Shown here in pieces: positions 1-6,172 of a stretch of 12,478 bases of DNA. Source of the stretch: Oscillospiraceae bacterium (GTDB lineage Bacteria > Bacillota > Clostridia > Clostridiales > Clostridiaceae); contig WQUF01000218.1 of the NCBI GenBank assembly GCA_009785875.1, positions 1-12,478 of the forward strand, read 5' to 3'. A program made the translations under genes and the position numbers. Numbering within the stretch: position 1 is the first letter of the stretch; the number at the start of each line of letters is the position of its first letter. A model generated the notes under the pieces. The model worked only from the letters and a program-made list of their open reading frames with translations. It did not search any database and was not told the origin of the DNA.

Positions 1-271
1 CAGACTCTTTAGGTTCATCGAACAAATTCCATCCAGCAGGGGTATCATCGATGAGTTCTATATCCACCTTTTCAAAATTCTCATAGAAATTCATTCCATC
101 TGCGAAGTTCTTTTCTCTCTTTTGAATTGCAATTCTCTCAGCCTCAGCCCATTTTTTGATCTCTTCAGGTGAATGGTTTATTTTTACCTCTGTATTCGTC
201 ACTTTGAATTCATCGTTTTTTAGCCTATAAGTAGGTCTAAGGTCGGTTCCATATAACACATTATCGTTCAT
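1..271 (-). CDS. Hypothetical protein, partial (C-terminus beyond the left edge)
   Basis: I do not recognise this family. The reading frame is open from an ATG at 271-269 to the left edge and gives 90 codons of N-terminus. A good ribosome binding site, GGAGG (278-282 on the minus strand), sits six bases before the ATG and supports this start. The visible protein begins MNDNVLYGTDLRPTYRL, is rich in Lys, Glu and Asp, and has no signal peptide or membrane segment. A charged helix-like stretch lies around residues 34-57 (HSPEEIKKWAEAERIA and onward). It is transcribed divergently from the DUF2164 gene. The protein looks cytoplasmic; no function is assigned. Confidence 0.75.
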   Translation of the reverse strand, partial: MNDNVLYGTDLRPTYRLKNDEFKVTNTEVKINHSPEEIKKWAEAERIAIQKREKNFADGMNFYENFEKVDIELIDDTPAGWNLFDEPKES

Positions 272-393
272 TTCAATCCTCCAAAACTCTTATATAGTTA
301 TTATATTAATATTCTTAAAAAATGTTCGTTATGAAAGGTAAATCTTGATAATTTATTTGTTAAAAATATATTTATTTAGTGCTTAATGTATAT

Positions 394-399
394 TATAAT
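394..399 (+). promoter_or_regulatory. Probable -10 box for the DUF2164-ubiA pair
   Basis: A perfect TATAAT lies 43 bases before the ATG at 442. The -35 partner at the usual 17-base spacing (TTTATT, 371-376) is weak. The AT-rich background makes such matches easy to find, so this is tentative. A GGAGGG ribosome binding site at 426-431 follows. Confidence 0.4.
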
Positions 400-441
400 A
401 TTATTTGTAAGCTGTAATATTTTTTGGAGGGAAGATAATTT

Positions 442-687
442 ATGAAAAAAAAAGATGTCACTATTTCACTTACTAAGGTGCAAAAATCTGAAGCTGTAGA
501 CAAGTTAAAAGAATACATAGAAAAAAACCTTGAATGCGAAGTGAGCGGACTTCAAGTTTCATTATTAGTTGATTTTATCTCTGAGAATTTGGGCGTATTT
601 TATTATGATAAAGGAATTTTAGATTCCATATCTTTTATCAACGAAAAAATGGACGAGCTGTATCTTTTAATGAAAGAAGAAAGTTAG
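442..687 (+). CDS. DUF2164 family protein
   Basis: A small 81-residue protein matching, from memory, the DUF2164 family: an N-terminal segment ending in SLTKVQKSEAVDKLKEYIEKN, then the conserved acidic-hydrophobic stretch with LLVDFISENLGVFYYDKGI (about residues 40-60), then a C-terminal helix. The usual family length is about 80 residues, so it appears complete. The function of this family is unknown. It has no signal peptide or membrane segment. The ATG at 442 has a strong GGAGGG site 10 bases upstream. The prenyltransferase gene starts five bases after its stop codon, so the two are probably co-transcribed, although no known link exists between them. Confidence 0.85.
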   Translation: MKKKDVTISLTKVQKSEAVDKLKEYIEKNLECEVSGLQVSLLVDFISENLGVFYYDKGILDSISFINEKMDELYLLMKEES

Positions 688-692
688 TTTAA

Positions 693-1631
693 ATGAATCT
701 TAAAAATTTTTTGAATTTCGTCGAGATAAAGACCAAAGTTGCAAGTGTTTTTCCATTTTTTTTAGGTTCATTATATACCATTTTTAGATTTAAAACCTTT
801 AGTGTGCTCAATTTTTTGATCATGTTAGTGCCGCTTATTTTATTTGATATGACAACAACAGCTATAAATAATTATATAGATTTTAAGAAATCCGTTAAAT
901 ATAATGAAGATATGAAAAATGATCCCATGAATGGAATAAAAATTAAAACAGCATTTAATACTATAATGATAATGCTTGGGATCGCTATACTTTTTGGATT
1001 ACTATTGTTTTTAAGGACTAATATCGTAGTTTTAATTTGTGGTATGATTTCATTCGCTATTGGAATACTCTATACATATGGTCCCATTCCAATATCTAGG
1101 ACTCCTTTAGGGGAGATATTTTCTGGGTTCACTATGGGACTATTTATTCCATTTCTAGCTATTTATATACATGTTTGGGATAAAAATGTTTTAGCCTCTT
1201 CATTTAGCAATGGAATATGGACACTCTCTTTTAATATACCAGAACTTATATATATATTTTTATTTTCTATTCCTTTAATTGCATGCATTGCAAATATAAT
1301 GCTAGCCAATAATATATGCGATGTAGAACGGGATATAATAAATAAGAGAAGCACTCTACCTGTTTTAATTGGTGAAAAGGACTCTTTAAATCTGTTTACA
1401 ATATTATATGCAGTTTCTTATTTAGGTGTTATACTCCTTGTGATTTTCAAGGTCTTACCCATCATTTTTTTAATAAGTATTTTAACTTTTATACCTGTAT
1501 TTAAAAATGTTAAAATCTTTTTAAAGAAACATATAAAAAGAGAGACATTTGCTGTATCTATTAAGAATTTTCTTCTAATAAATGGTTTGAATCTTTTACT
1601 CTTGATGTTTAGCATAATAGTATACCGATAA
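693..1631 (+). CDS. UbiA-family prenyltransferase, MenA-like
   Basis: An integral membrane prenyltransferase of 312 residues, most like 1,4-dihydroxy-2-naphthoate polyprenyltransferase (MenA), which attaches a polyprenyl chain to an aromatic acceptor. The first Asp-rich motif is NNYIDFKK at residues 59-66 (D63). The second is DVERD at 210-214 inside NNICDVERDIINKRSTLP. Between them is YGPIPISRTPLGEIFSG (129-145), typical of MenA. About eight or nine hydrophobic segments span the rest. Asp-rich motifs of this kind bind Mg-diphosphate. The start is the ATG five bases after the DUF2164 stop; its ribosome binding site is only a weak AGAAGAAAG inside that gene, suggesting translational coupling. 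No other menaquinone genes are in the window, so the acceptor is not proven. Confidence 0.88.
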   Translation: MNLKNFLNFVEIKTKVASVFPFFLGSLYTIFRFKTFSVLNFLIMLVPLILFDMTTTAINNYIDFKKSVKYNEDMKNDPMNGIKIKTAFNTIMIMLGIAILFGLLLFLRTNIVVLICGMISFAIGILYTYGPIPISRTPLGEIFSGFTMGLFIPFLAIYIHVWDKNVLASSFSNGIWTLSFNIPELIYIFLFSIPLIACIANIMLANNICDVERDIINKRSTLPVLIGEKDSLNLFTILYAVSYLGVILLVIFKVLPIIFLISILTFIPVFKNVKIFLKKHIKRETFAVSIKNFLLINGLNLLLLMFSIIVYR

Positions 1632-1673
1632 GCGCACATTTACAGTAGAATAATATTGCCTGTATAGTAAAAG

Positions 1674-1731
1674 CTATTCTCAAGACAGGATTAAGAATAG
1701 ATAAGAAGCAACTTCAGATTATTTTGCTTCT
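1674..1731. repeat. Two adjacent short hairpins after the prenyltransferase gene
   Basis: CTATTCT (1674-1680) pairs with AGAATAG (1694-1700). AGAAGCAA (1704-1711) pairs perfectly with TTGCTTCT (1724-1731) across a 12-base loop. Neither is followed by a T-run, so they are not clear intrinsic terminators. They may mark the end of the ubiA transcript or be remnants. I find no gene in 1632-1882. Confidence 0.4.
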
Positions 1732-1812
1732 AGATAGTCCTGAATGAGTTTCATATATTTTACTAAAATGCCAAAATATAAACATCTTTTATCTCCTTAA
1801 CACAATAAAGCT

Positions 1813-1844
1813 TTAACATAGGATAAAAATTTAGCCTATGTTAA
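1813..1844. repeat. Perfect 10-bp inverted repeat upstream of the erm promoter
   Basis: TTAACATAGG (1813-1822) is perfectly complementary to CCTATGTTAA (1835-1844) across a 12-base AT-rich loop. No good T-run follows on either strand. It lies 38 bases before the erm -35 box. It could be a weak terminator isolating the erm unit from the upstream transcript, or a protein-binding dyad. Confidence 0.45.
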
Positions 1845-1882
1845 TTAGCATGTAGTGATTAGAATAGTTAAAATATTTTTTG

Positions 1883-1911
1883 TTGACAGAGCTAATAATC
1901 TTTGGTAAGAT
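1883..1911 (+). promoter_or_regulatory. Sigma-A-type promoter for the erm leader and gene
   Basis: TTGACA (1883-1888, perfect -35) is followed after exactly 17 bases by TAAGAT (1906-1911, five of six matches to TATAAT). Transcription would start near 1918, giving a leader RNA of about 150 bases before the erm start codon. This is the best-matching promoter in the window. Confidence 0.85.
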
Positions 1912-1949
1912 TAACTCATAAAACTATAAAAGGAGCATAGATACACCTA

Positions 1950-1979
1950 ATGGGAACAAAGATTCGTTTACGTAAATAA
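1950..1979 (+). CDS. Erm leader peptide MGTKIRLRK with an RLR stall motif
   Basis: A nine-codon reading frame, ATG (1950) to TAA (1977-1979), lies between the promoter and the erm gene. The peptide is MGTKIRLRK. Arg6-Leu7-Arg8 fits the +X+ macrolide arrest motif. From memory, the Bacillus ErmD leader begins MTHSMRLR, with Arg-Leu-Arg at the same positions, and there the ribosome stalls with Leu7 in the P site and Arg8 in the A site. Here those codons are 1968-1970 and 1971-1973. The ribosome binding site is AAAGGAG (1929-1935). Its spacing to the ATG, 14 bases, is long and may lower initiation. A stop codon (1938-1940) in the same frame excludes a longer peptide. Confidence 0.82.
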   Translation: MGTKIRLRK

Positions 1980-2038
1980 GCGCAGACCTTCATCGAAAAA
2001 AATTAGATTAAAATCGATGGGATAGTTGCGCCTTTTTT
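1980..2038 (+). terminator. Intrinsic terminator/attenuator of the erm leader
   Basis: GCGCA (1980-1984) pairs with TGCGC (2027-2031), and CATCGA (1991-1996) pairs with TCGATG (2014-2019), with an internal loop between the two helices and a T6 run at 2033-2038. The stem starts at the base immediately after the leader stop codon. A ribosome stalled at Leu7 would cover roughly to 1984 and so hold open the lower GCGCA helix. That is the layout of transcription attenuation described for ermK/ermD-type genes. The terminator call is seen directly; the switching is inferred. Confidence 0.8.
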
Positions 2039-2069
2039 GTTAACGAATTTTAAAAGAGGTGTATTTTTT

Positions 2070-2846
2070 ATGTCCAAAATTACAGGGCAAAAATCGATCT
2101 TTTCTGTGTCTCAAAATTTCTTAACGAGCAGAAAATTGATTGAAAAATTGCTACACAAAACAAATATCAGCAAAAATGATATGGTTTTGGAAATCGGTGC
2201 TGGAAAAGGCCATATTACAAAAGCATTAGTACAAATGAGTAAAGAAGTTATTGCTTATGAAATAGATAAAAAATTATATGATAATTTAGTGAAAAAGTTA
2301 ATACCTAATACAAAATTGATTTATGGAGATTTTATAAAATCGAACCTTCCTGAAACTGCATATAAAGTTTTTTCAAATATTCCTTTTTCAAGAACTACAG
2401 ATATAATGCGTAAATTTACAGTTGCAAACAATCCTCCTACAGATATGTGGCTTGTAATGGAAAAGGGTGCTGCAAAAAGGTTTTGTGGGCTACCTAATGA
2501 AAATTTAAATTCCCTTTTGATTAAGCCGTTTTTTGAAACAAAGATCATTTATCATTTTCAAAAAGAAGACTTTCATCCTGCACCAAAGGTTGAAATCGTA
2601 CTTTTGGAAATAATACAAAAACAAATTCCAGATATTATGCTTTCACAGAGATCAGATTATCATTTATTCTTAACACATAGTATAAAAAATGGGTTATTTG
2701 GATCAAAAGCGTTATTGACTAAAAATCAAATAACAACAGCACTGCGGCTTGCAGAACTTCCGCAGATTAAACAAAATGGCCAAATTTTATATATACAATG
2801 GCTTTGCCTTTTCCGATGTTGGTTAAAGTTTACAAGATGTAAATAA
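2070..2846 (+). CDS. erm: Erm-type 23S rRNA (adenine-N6)-methyltransferase
   Basis: A 258-residue SAM-dependent methyltransferase of the Erm family. The family methylates A2058 of 23S rRNA and gives resistance to macrolides, lincosamides and streptogramin B. Motif X is SQNFL (14-18), motif I EIGAGKGH (41-48), motif II YEID (63-66), motif III GD (86-87) and motif IV NIPFSRTTDIMRKF (103-116). NIPF is the Erm form; KsgA/Dim1 proteins typically have NLPY. The C-terminus (YIQWLCLFRCW, 241-251) fits the family and appears complete. The start is ATG 2070, nine bases after GAGGT (2056-2060); the in-frame TTG at 2037 lies in the terminator T-run and is rejected. The leader upstream strongly supports drug-induced expression. 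The class within Erm and the spectrum cannot be read from the sequence. Confidence 0.9.
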   Translation: MSKITGQKSIFSVSQNFLTSRKLIEKLLHKTNISKNDMVLEIGAGKGHITKALVQMSKEVIAYEIDKKLYDNLVKKLIPNTKLIYGDFIKSNLPETAYKVFSNIPFSRTTDIMRKFTVANNPPTDMWLVMEKGAAKRFCGLPNENLNSLLIKPFFETKIIYHFQKEDFHPAPKVEIVLLEIIQKQIPDIMLSQRSDYHLFLTHSIKNGLFGSKALLTKNQITTALRLAELPQIKQNGQILYIQWLCLFRCWLKFTRCK

Positions 2847-2960
2847 TATATTTCTTTATAGTATAATATTAATCTCCTGAGATTGTTGTGACAAATGAGG
2901 AACAGTTAATTATTAAATTCATATTATATTAAAGTATGGTTGTTTTTTTAATCTAATTGA

Positions 2961-3000
2961 TTAGAATATGATTAGAATGATAAGAATATGATTAGAATAA
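2961..3000. repeat. Tandem 20-bp duplication just before the regulator gene
   Basis: Bases 2961-2980 and 2981-3000 are tandem copies that differ at only two of 20 positions. Each has the core AGAATATGATTAGAAT. The copy borders the AAGGAG ribosome binding site of the next gene, and the repeats contain TAGAAT, which resembles a -10 box (a weak TTGTTT lies 16 bases before the first one, at 2940-2945). A repeat-binding regulator or simple slippage could explain it. Confidence 0.6.
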
Positions 3001-3019
3001 TAATAAGGAGATGGTTAAT

Positions 3020-3982
3020 ATGCTTTTTGAAAATGAATCTACCGAGTTTAAACGAGAATACAGTTTTAAATACGAAGAAATTAGTTCTCTTAATCAGGAA
3101 TTAACTTTTATCGAAGCAGAAAAGGAATTTAATAAGCGCAAAGTGTCTTTTGGAATCAATGAGAAAAAAACTTTAAGGTTAATGAATGAGGATAATATAT
3201 ACACAAATTTAGGTATGTTGCTTTCAGATCAGTGTATCCATACCATCAAGCTTGCTGTGTTTGAAGGCACAAGCAAAGCACAATTTCAAGATAGACGTGA
3301 ATTTACAGGTTCCCTCTTTAAGCAGCTAAATGAAGTATATGAGTACATAGATCGTTATAATCGAACTCGCTCCGAAATCGAAGGACTGTATCGAAATGAT
3401 AAGCGTGATTATCCAACTGAAGCTGTCCGAGAGGCACTTTTGAATTCCCTAGTTCATAGAGATTATTCCTTTAGTGATAGCACACTAATAAGCATATTCG
3501 ACGACAGGATTGAGTTTGTTTCAATTGGCGGACTTGTGAGAGGTATAAGCTTTGACGACATTATGCTTGGAATTTCTGTAGCAAGGAATAAAAATCTTGC
3601 AAATGTATTTTACAGATTGACCTTAATCGAAGCATATGGAACTGGAATGCCAAGGATTATGCGAAGTTATAATGGTTTTGATGCTTCACCTAAAATAGAA
3701 ACTTCAAGCAATGCCTTTAAGATCACGCTGCCAAATGTGAATGAGATATCAAAAAGTAATTTTTTATATGAAAAGGAGGCTATTTACAGAACTGATTTCT
3801 TGACCGAAAGTGAAAGCATCGTCCTAAATCTATTTAGGAACAAAGGATATATTACTAGAAAGGAAGTAGAGGTAAATTTGAACGTTTCACAAGCTAAGGC
3901 GGTAAGAATATTAAAAGGACTTGTGGAAAAAGGAAAGATTAGGATTGTTGACCAGGGGAAAAATACTAAGTATACAAAATAA
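3020..3982 (+). CDS. ATP-binding (AlbA_2/HATPase_c_4-type) regulator with most of the AlbA_2 domain deleted
   Basis: A 320-residue relative of the RecG-like/Schlafen AlbA_2 regulators. Residues 5-14 (NESTEFKREY) are the normal start of the N-terminal AlbA_2 domain, but the chain then jumps to SFKYEEISSLNQELTF, which in relatives I recall lies some 130 residues later. The AlbA_2 core is therefore missing, in frame. The rest looks intact: the ATPase-like region with REALLNSLVHRDYSF (137-151), DDRIEFVSIGGL (161-172) and EAYGTGMPRI (204-213), and a C-terminal winged helix (about 262-320). The start is ATG 3020, because AAGGAG at 3005-3010 is nine bases away but touches the upstream ATG at 3011. 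Without AlbA_2 it may have lost its nucleic-acid or partner contacts. It probably shares a transcript with the phosphoesterase remnant. Confidence 0.78.
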   Translation: MLFENESTEFKREYSFKYEEISSLNQELTFIEAEKEFNKRKVSFGINEKKTLRLMNEDNIYTNLGMLLSDQCIHTIKLAVFEGTSKAQFQDRREFTGSLFKQLNEVYEYIDRYNRTRSEIEGLYRNDKRDYPTEAVREALLNSLVHRDYSFSDSTLISIFDDRIEFVSIGGLVRGISFDDIMLGISVARNKNLANVFYRLTLIEAYGTGMPRIMRSYNGFDASPKIETSSNAFKITLPNVNEISKSNFLYEKEAIYRTDFLTESESIVLNLFRNKGYITRKEVEVNLNVSQAKAVRILKGLVEKGKIRIVDQGKNTKYTK

Positions 3983-3995
3983 AGGAGTTGTTATT

Positions 3996-4774
3996 ATCAA
4001 ATATGCTTTGATTTCAGGTATCCATGGAAATCTTCCAGCTCTTGAAGCTGTGATTGAAGATGCTATAAAGAACAATGTGGACCAATATGTATTTCTTGGG
4101 GATTATTGCATTAGCTTAGCATATCCAAATGAGGTTCTTAACTGTATATTTTAATGAGGCTTCCTCAAGAAATCATTATAAAAAAAGATGATCGTCTTCC
4201 TATTTTTATCTTCCATAAACCTCAAAGATATTTTTTAAATACAAGTCCATCTATTCTTGGTCCACATTACTTTGCAAAAGGGATGGATGATAAAAAGTTT
4301 GATTGTAAATCATATAATACTTATTCCAATGCCATATTAAACTGTGATACTAAGTTACACACAATTATTTCGAAATTAGAAAGAGGAGTTTATATTTTTG
4401 GACATACCCACATTCCTTTATATTGGGAAAAAGAGGGGAGGTTGCTTGTAAATCCTGGTTCATGTGGATTGCCCCTTGATTTTAATCGCAATGCATCTTA
4501 TGGGATATTAGAATGGGTAGGAAACTCATATGAAGCAGAAATAAGGCGAGTTGCATATAATATAGATGAGATAATAAACTATACAAAAAAATCGGACTAT
4601 GCAAAGGATGTTAAAGTATGGTCCAGTATTATTTTAAAGGAACTGGAAACAGCTAGAGAGCAAGCTATACCTTTTATACATTTTGCAGAAAAATATGCAA
4701 CTGATATTCAGGATATGGTGCGTCCTTTTAGTGAAGAAACATGGAATTCTGCTTATGAAGAATGGCATAAGTAA
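3996..4774 (+). pseudogene. Metallophosphoesterase (calcineurin-like) pseudogene
   Basis: Two pieces of one metallophosphoesterase are visible. The N-terminal piece (KYALISGIHGNLPALEAV, then FLGDYCISLAYPNEVLNCI) runs to a stop at 4152-4154. The C-terminal piece, in another frame from about 4154 to 4774, carries LPQEII, FIFHKPQRYF, the metal motif GHTHIPL, NPGSCGLPLD and ends SEETWNSAYEEWHK. Three lesions are seen. AAGGAG (3982-3987) is eight bases before an ATC where relatives have the ATG. The first metal ligand in D-x-H-G is Gly. About 60 family residues, including the GN(E/H) metal motif, are missing between the two pieces. The start of the second piece overlaps the first stop (TAATG), but no ribosome binding site is near. 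Activity is very unlikely. Confidence 0.82.
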
Positions 4775-4807
4775 GTAGATAATTTTAGTTAATAAAAATA
4801 TATAAAA

Positions 4808-4833
4808 ACAAGCCGAAATTTTTTTAAGCTTGT
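4808..4833 (-). terminator. Hairpin with minus-strand T-run, left of the Rpn gene
   Basis: ACAAGC (4808-4813) pairs with GCTTGT (4828-4833). On the minus strand the stem is followed by TTTTTATAT, so it is a better terminator in that direction, where it follows a short coding-like remnant ending at 4856. It is related in sequence to the hairpin at 6133-6172 (20 of 24 bases match from 4828 and from 6163). Confidence 0.5.
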
Positions 4834-4855
4834 ATTATTGATTATTTGGGACTAT

Positions 4856-4930
4856 CTAGCTTAAACCAATTCTCAGTCGACCAAAGCATTCATCCTTGAA
4901 ACGTTTTGGAGTTTCATCACATTCTTCATA
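4856..4930 (-). pseudogene. Possible 3' remnant of a minus-strand gene
   Basis: On the minus strand, 24 codons read EECDETPKRFKDECFGRL, then RIGLS and a TAG stop (4858-4856), bounded upstream by a stop codon at 4933-4931. The composition looks protein-like, and a terminator-like hairpin follows 22 bases after the stop. I do not recognise the family. It could be the tail of a lost gene, for example a transposase. It is too short to be sure. Confidence 0.25.
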
Positions 4931-5036
4931 TTATTAAAAGAAGAGTATAAAGAATAATCATAAAAAATTAGTAAAAGCACATAATAGAAATAAGCAAATA
5001 TCCGTAATAAATGTCTCTACTTTGCTATTTGATCTA

Positions 5037-5065
5037 AAGACATTTCCTCAATTTTATGATATAAT
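5037..5065 (+). promoter_or_regulatory. Promoter of the Rpn-family gene
   Basis: AAGACA (5037-5042, four of six to TTGACA) and a perfect TATAAT (5060-5065) are separated by 17 bases, 30 bases before the start codon at 5095. The ribosome binding site AGAGGA is at 5081-5086. No gene is seen in 4775-5094 apart from the weak remnant and the hairpin. Confidence 0.7.
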
Positions 5066-5094
5066 TTTTTTATAAACTTGAGAGGAATAGTTAC

Positions 5095-6018
5095 ATGATA
5101 AAGTTAAAATATACACTAAGAAATGATCTATTATTTAAAATGGTCTTTACAAAATTTCCAAATTTATTGAAAATACTCATGTCTGAGCTACTCAGTATAG
5201 ATTATAAGAGCATTAGTCAATTTGAGATATTAAATACTGAGATACCACCAGAGATCTTTGGAACCAAGTTTTGTCGATTTGACATTATTATGAGGATAAA
5301 TGGACGGCTAGTGAACTTAGAAATTCAGAATAGGGATCAGGGTAATTTCGTAGAGCGTAGTTTATTTAATTGGGCCAGAGAATATTCTACAGCACTACCA
5401 ATGGGAGAGGATTATAAAGATTTACCGGTCACAATAGTTGTAAGCATACTTAATTACAATCAGTTTGATCATAAAGAGTATCACTCAGAGTTCCATCCTC
5501 TTGAAGTAACACATTATATGCCACTCTCAGATAAAATGGTTATGATGTATTACGAATTGACAAAATTGCCTAAAAGATTAGATCCAAATAATCTTTTAGA
5601 ATTACTGTTACATCTATTTGCTGCAGATACAGAAGCAGACTTAGCAAAGATAAAAAAATTGGAGGTTAGTATAATGCAAGAGGCTATAAAAGCATATCAA
5701 ACAGTTTCTAATTCAGCTGAATTTAGGGAGTTGGATCGAATGCTTGCAAAAGCTCGTCACGACGAAGCACAAGCTTTGGCACATGCGAAAGAAGAAGGTA
5801 GAGTTGAAGGAGAAAAAATTGGTTTAGTAAAAGGTAAAGAAGAAGGTAAAAGAGAAGGTAGAGTTGAAGGTAAAAGAGAAGGTAGAGTTGAAGGTAAAAG
5901 AGAAGGAACATTAGCTATAGCAAAAAATCTATTATTAATAAATTTACCACTTGATCAAATAGTTAAAGCTACAGGTTTGACACATGAAGAAGTTGAAACA
6001 TTACGAGATGCTAATTAA
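5095..6018 (+). CDS. Rpn-family recombination-promoting nuclease / putative transposase
   Basis: A 307-residue protein of the Rpn (PD-(D/E)XK, YhgA-like) family. Members are DNA nucleases that promote RecA-independent recombination; some are linked to phage defence. The start NDLLFKMVFTKFPNLLKILMSELL is typical. The nuclease core shows D63 (RFDIIMRI) and E76-x-Q78 (VNLEIQNR), where the last residue is Gln as in many Rpn proteins. The tail is a charged, repetitive helix (about 231-270, with repeats of GKREGRVE) and a conserved C-terminal unit (LPLDQIVKATGLTHEEVETLR). The start ATG has AGAGGA eight bases upstream. It stands alone, with its own promoter, between two related hairpins. Such genes often occur in many copies per genome. 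It seems intact. Confidence 0.88.
   Translation: MIKLKYTLRNDLLFKMVFTKFPNLLKILMSELLSIDYKSISQFEILNTEIPPEIFGTKFCRFDIIMRINGRLVNLEIQNRDQGNFVERSLFNWAREYSTALPMGEDYKDLPVTIVVSILNYNQFDHKEYHSEFHPLEVTHYMPLSDKMVMMYYELTKLPKRLDPNNLLELLLHLFAADTEADLAKIKKLEVSIMQEAIKAYQTVSNSAEFRELDRMLAKARHDEAQALAHAKEEGRVEGEKIGLVKGKEEGKREGRVEGKREGRVEGKREGTLAIAKNLLLINLPLDQIVKATGLTHEEVETLRDAN
5845..5904 (+). repeat. 24-bp tandem repeat (2.5 copies) in the Rpn gene
   Basis: Perfect alternation of GGTAAAAGAGAA and GGTAGAGTTGAA gives two and a half copies of a 24-bp unit, encoding GKREGRVE. Being a multiple of three, slippage here changes length without breaking the frame. Looser copies lie just upstream (5796-5844). Confidence 0.85.
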
Positions 6019-6132
6019 TATTAAAGATGTTCATCATAAACGCACTGAATTGGTTAATTTAGAACGTAGACGGAATAAAAAGACACTAAGGAAATCAAGG
6101 AAAATACTAGAAGTGTATTAATGAATAAAAAA

Positions 6133-6172
6133 TAATACAAGCTGAAAAAAATAATTTTCTCGGCTTGTATTA
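6133..6172 (-). terminator. Strong terminator, mainly for proBA
   Basis: TAATACAAGC (6133-6142) pairs perfectly over 10 bp with GCTTGTATTA (6163-6172), with an inner GAAAA/TTTTC helix. On the minus strand the stem runs into a six-T run (TTATTTTTTATT, reading past 6133). It ends the proBA transcript about 90 bases after the proA stop and may also act on the Rpn transcript from the other side. Between it and proA, 6173-6261 holds only ATTCATT short repeats. Confidence 0.8.

Larger units (their letters stand above)
1941..2064 (+). promoter_or_regulatory. Nested leader RNA structure that can mask the erm ribosome binding site
   Basis: Two further helices surround the terminator concentrically. 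ATTCGTT (1962-1968, leader codons 5-7) pairs perfectly with AACGAAT (2042-2048). ATACACCT (1941-1948, just before the leader ATG) pairs perfectly with AGGTGTAT (2057-2064), which overlaps the erm ribosome binding site GAGGT (2056-2060). If both form, read-through transcripts would still have a hidden binding site. A ribosome stalled on the leader would occupy the first 5' arm and hinder the second, freeing the site. The complementarity is seen; the regulatory role is inferred. Confidence 0.5.

Noticed and set aside
1742..1799. An 18-codon frame in the gap before erm (MSFIYFTKMPKYKHLLSP)
   Set aside because: No ribosome binding site, and it lies upstream of the clear erm promoter.
2037..2069. 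TTG start at 2037 giving an Erm protein 11 residues longer
   Set aside because: It lies inside the terminator T-run and has no ribosome binding site; ATG 2070 has GAGGT nine bases upstream and gives a normal Erm N-terminus.
3011..3019. ATG at 3011 as start of the regulator gene
   Set aside because: It touches the AAGGAG ribosome binding site, which is correctly spaced for the ATG at 3020.
1730..4859. An 11-base inverted repeat (CTAGATAGTCC at 1730-1740 and its complement at 4849-4859) as ends of a transposon carrying erm
   Set aside because: Over 12 kb of AT-rich sequence several 11-base matches are expected by chance, similarity does not extend convincingly beyond it, and there is no transposase or target duplication.
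6008..6121. A 37-codon basic reading frame overlapping the end of the Rpn gene
   Set aside because: No ribosome binding site and no recognisable family. It is coding-like (HHKRTELVNLERRRNKK) and could be a coupled or frame-shifted tail, but the evidence is too thin.
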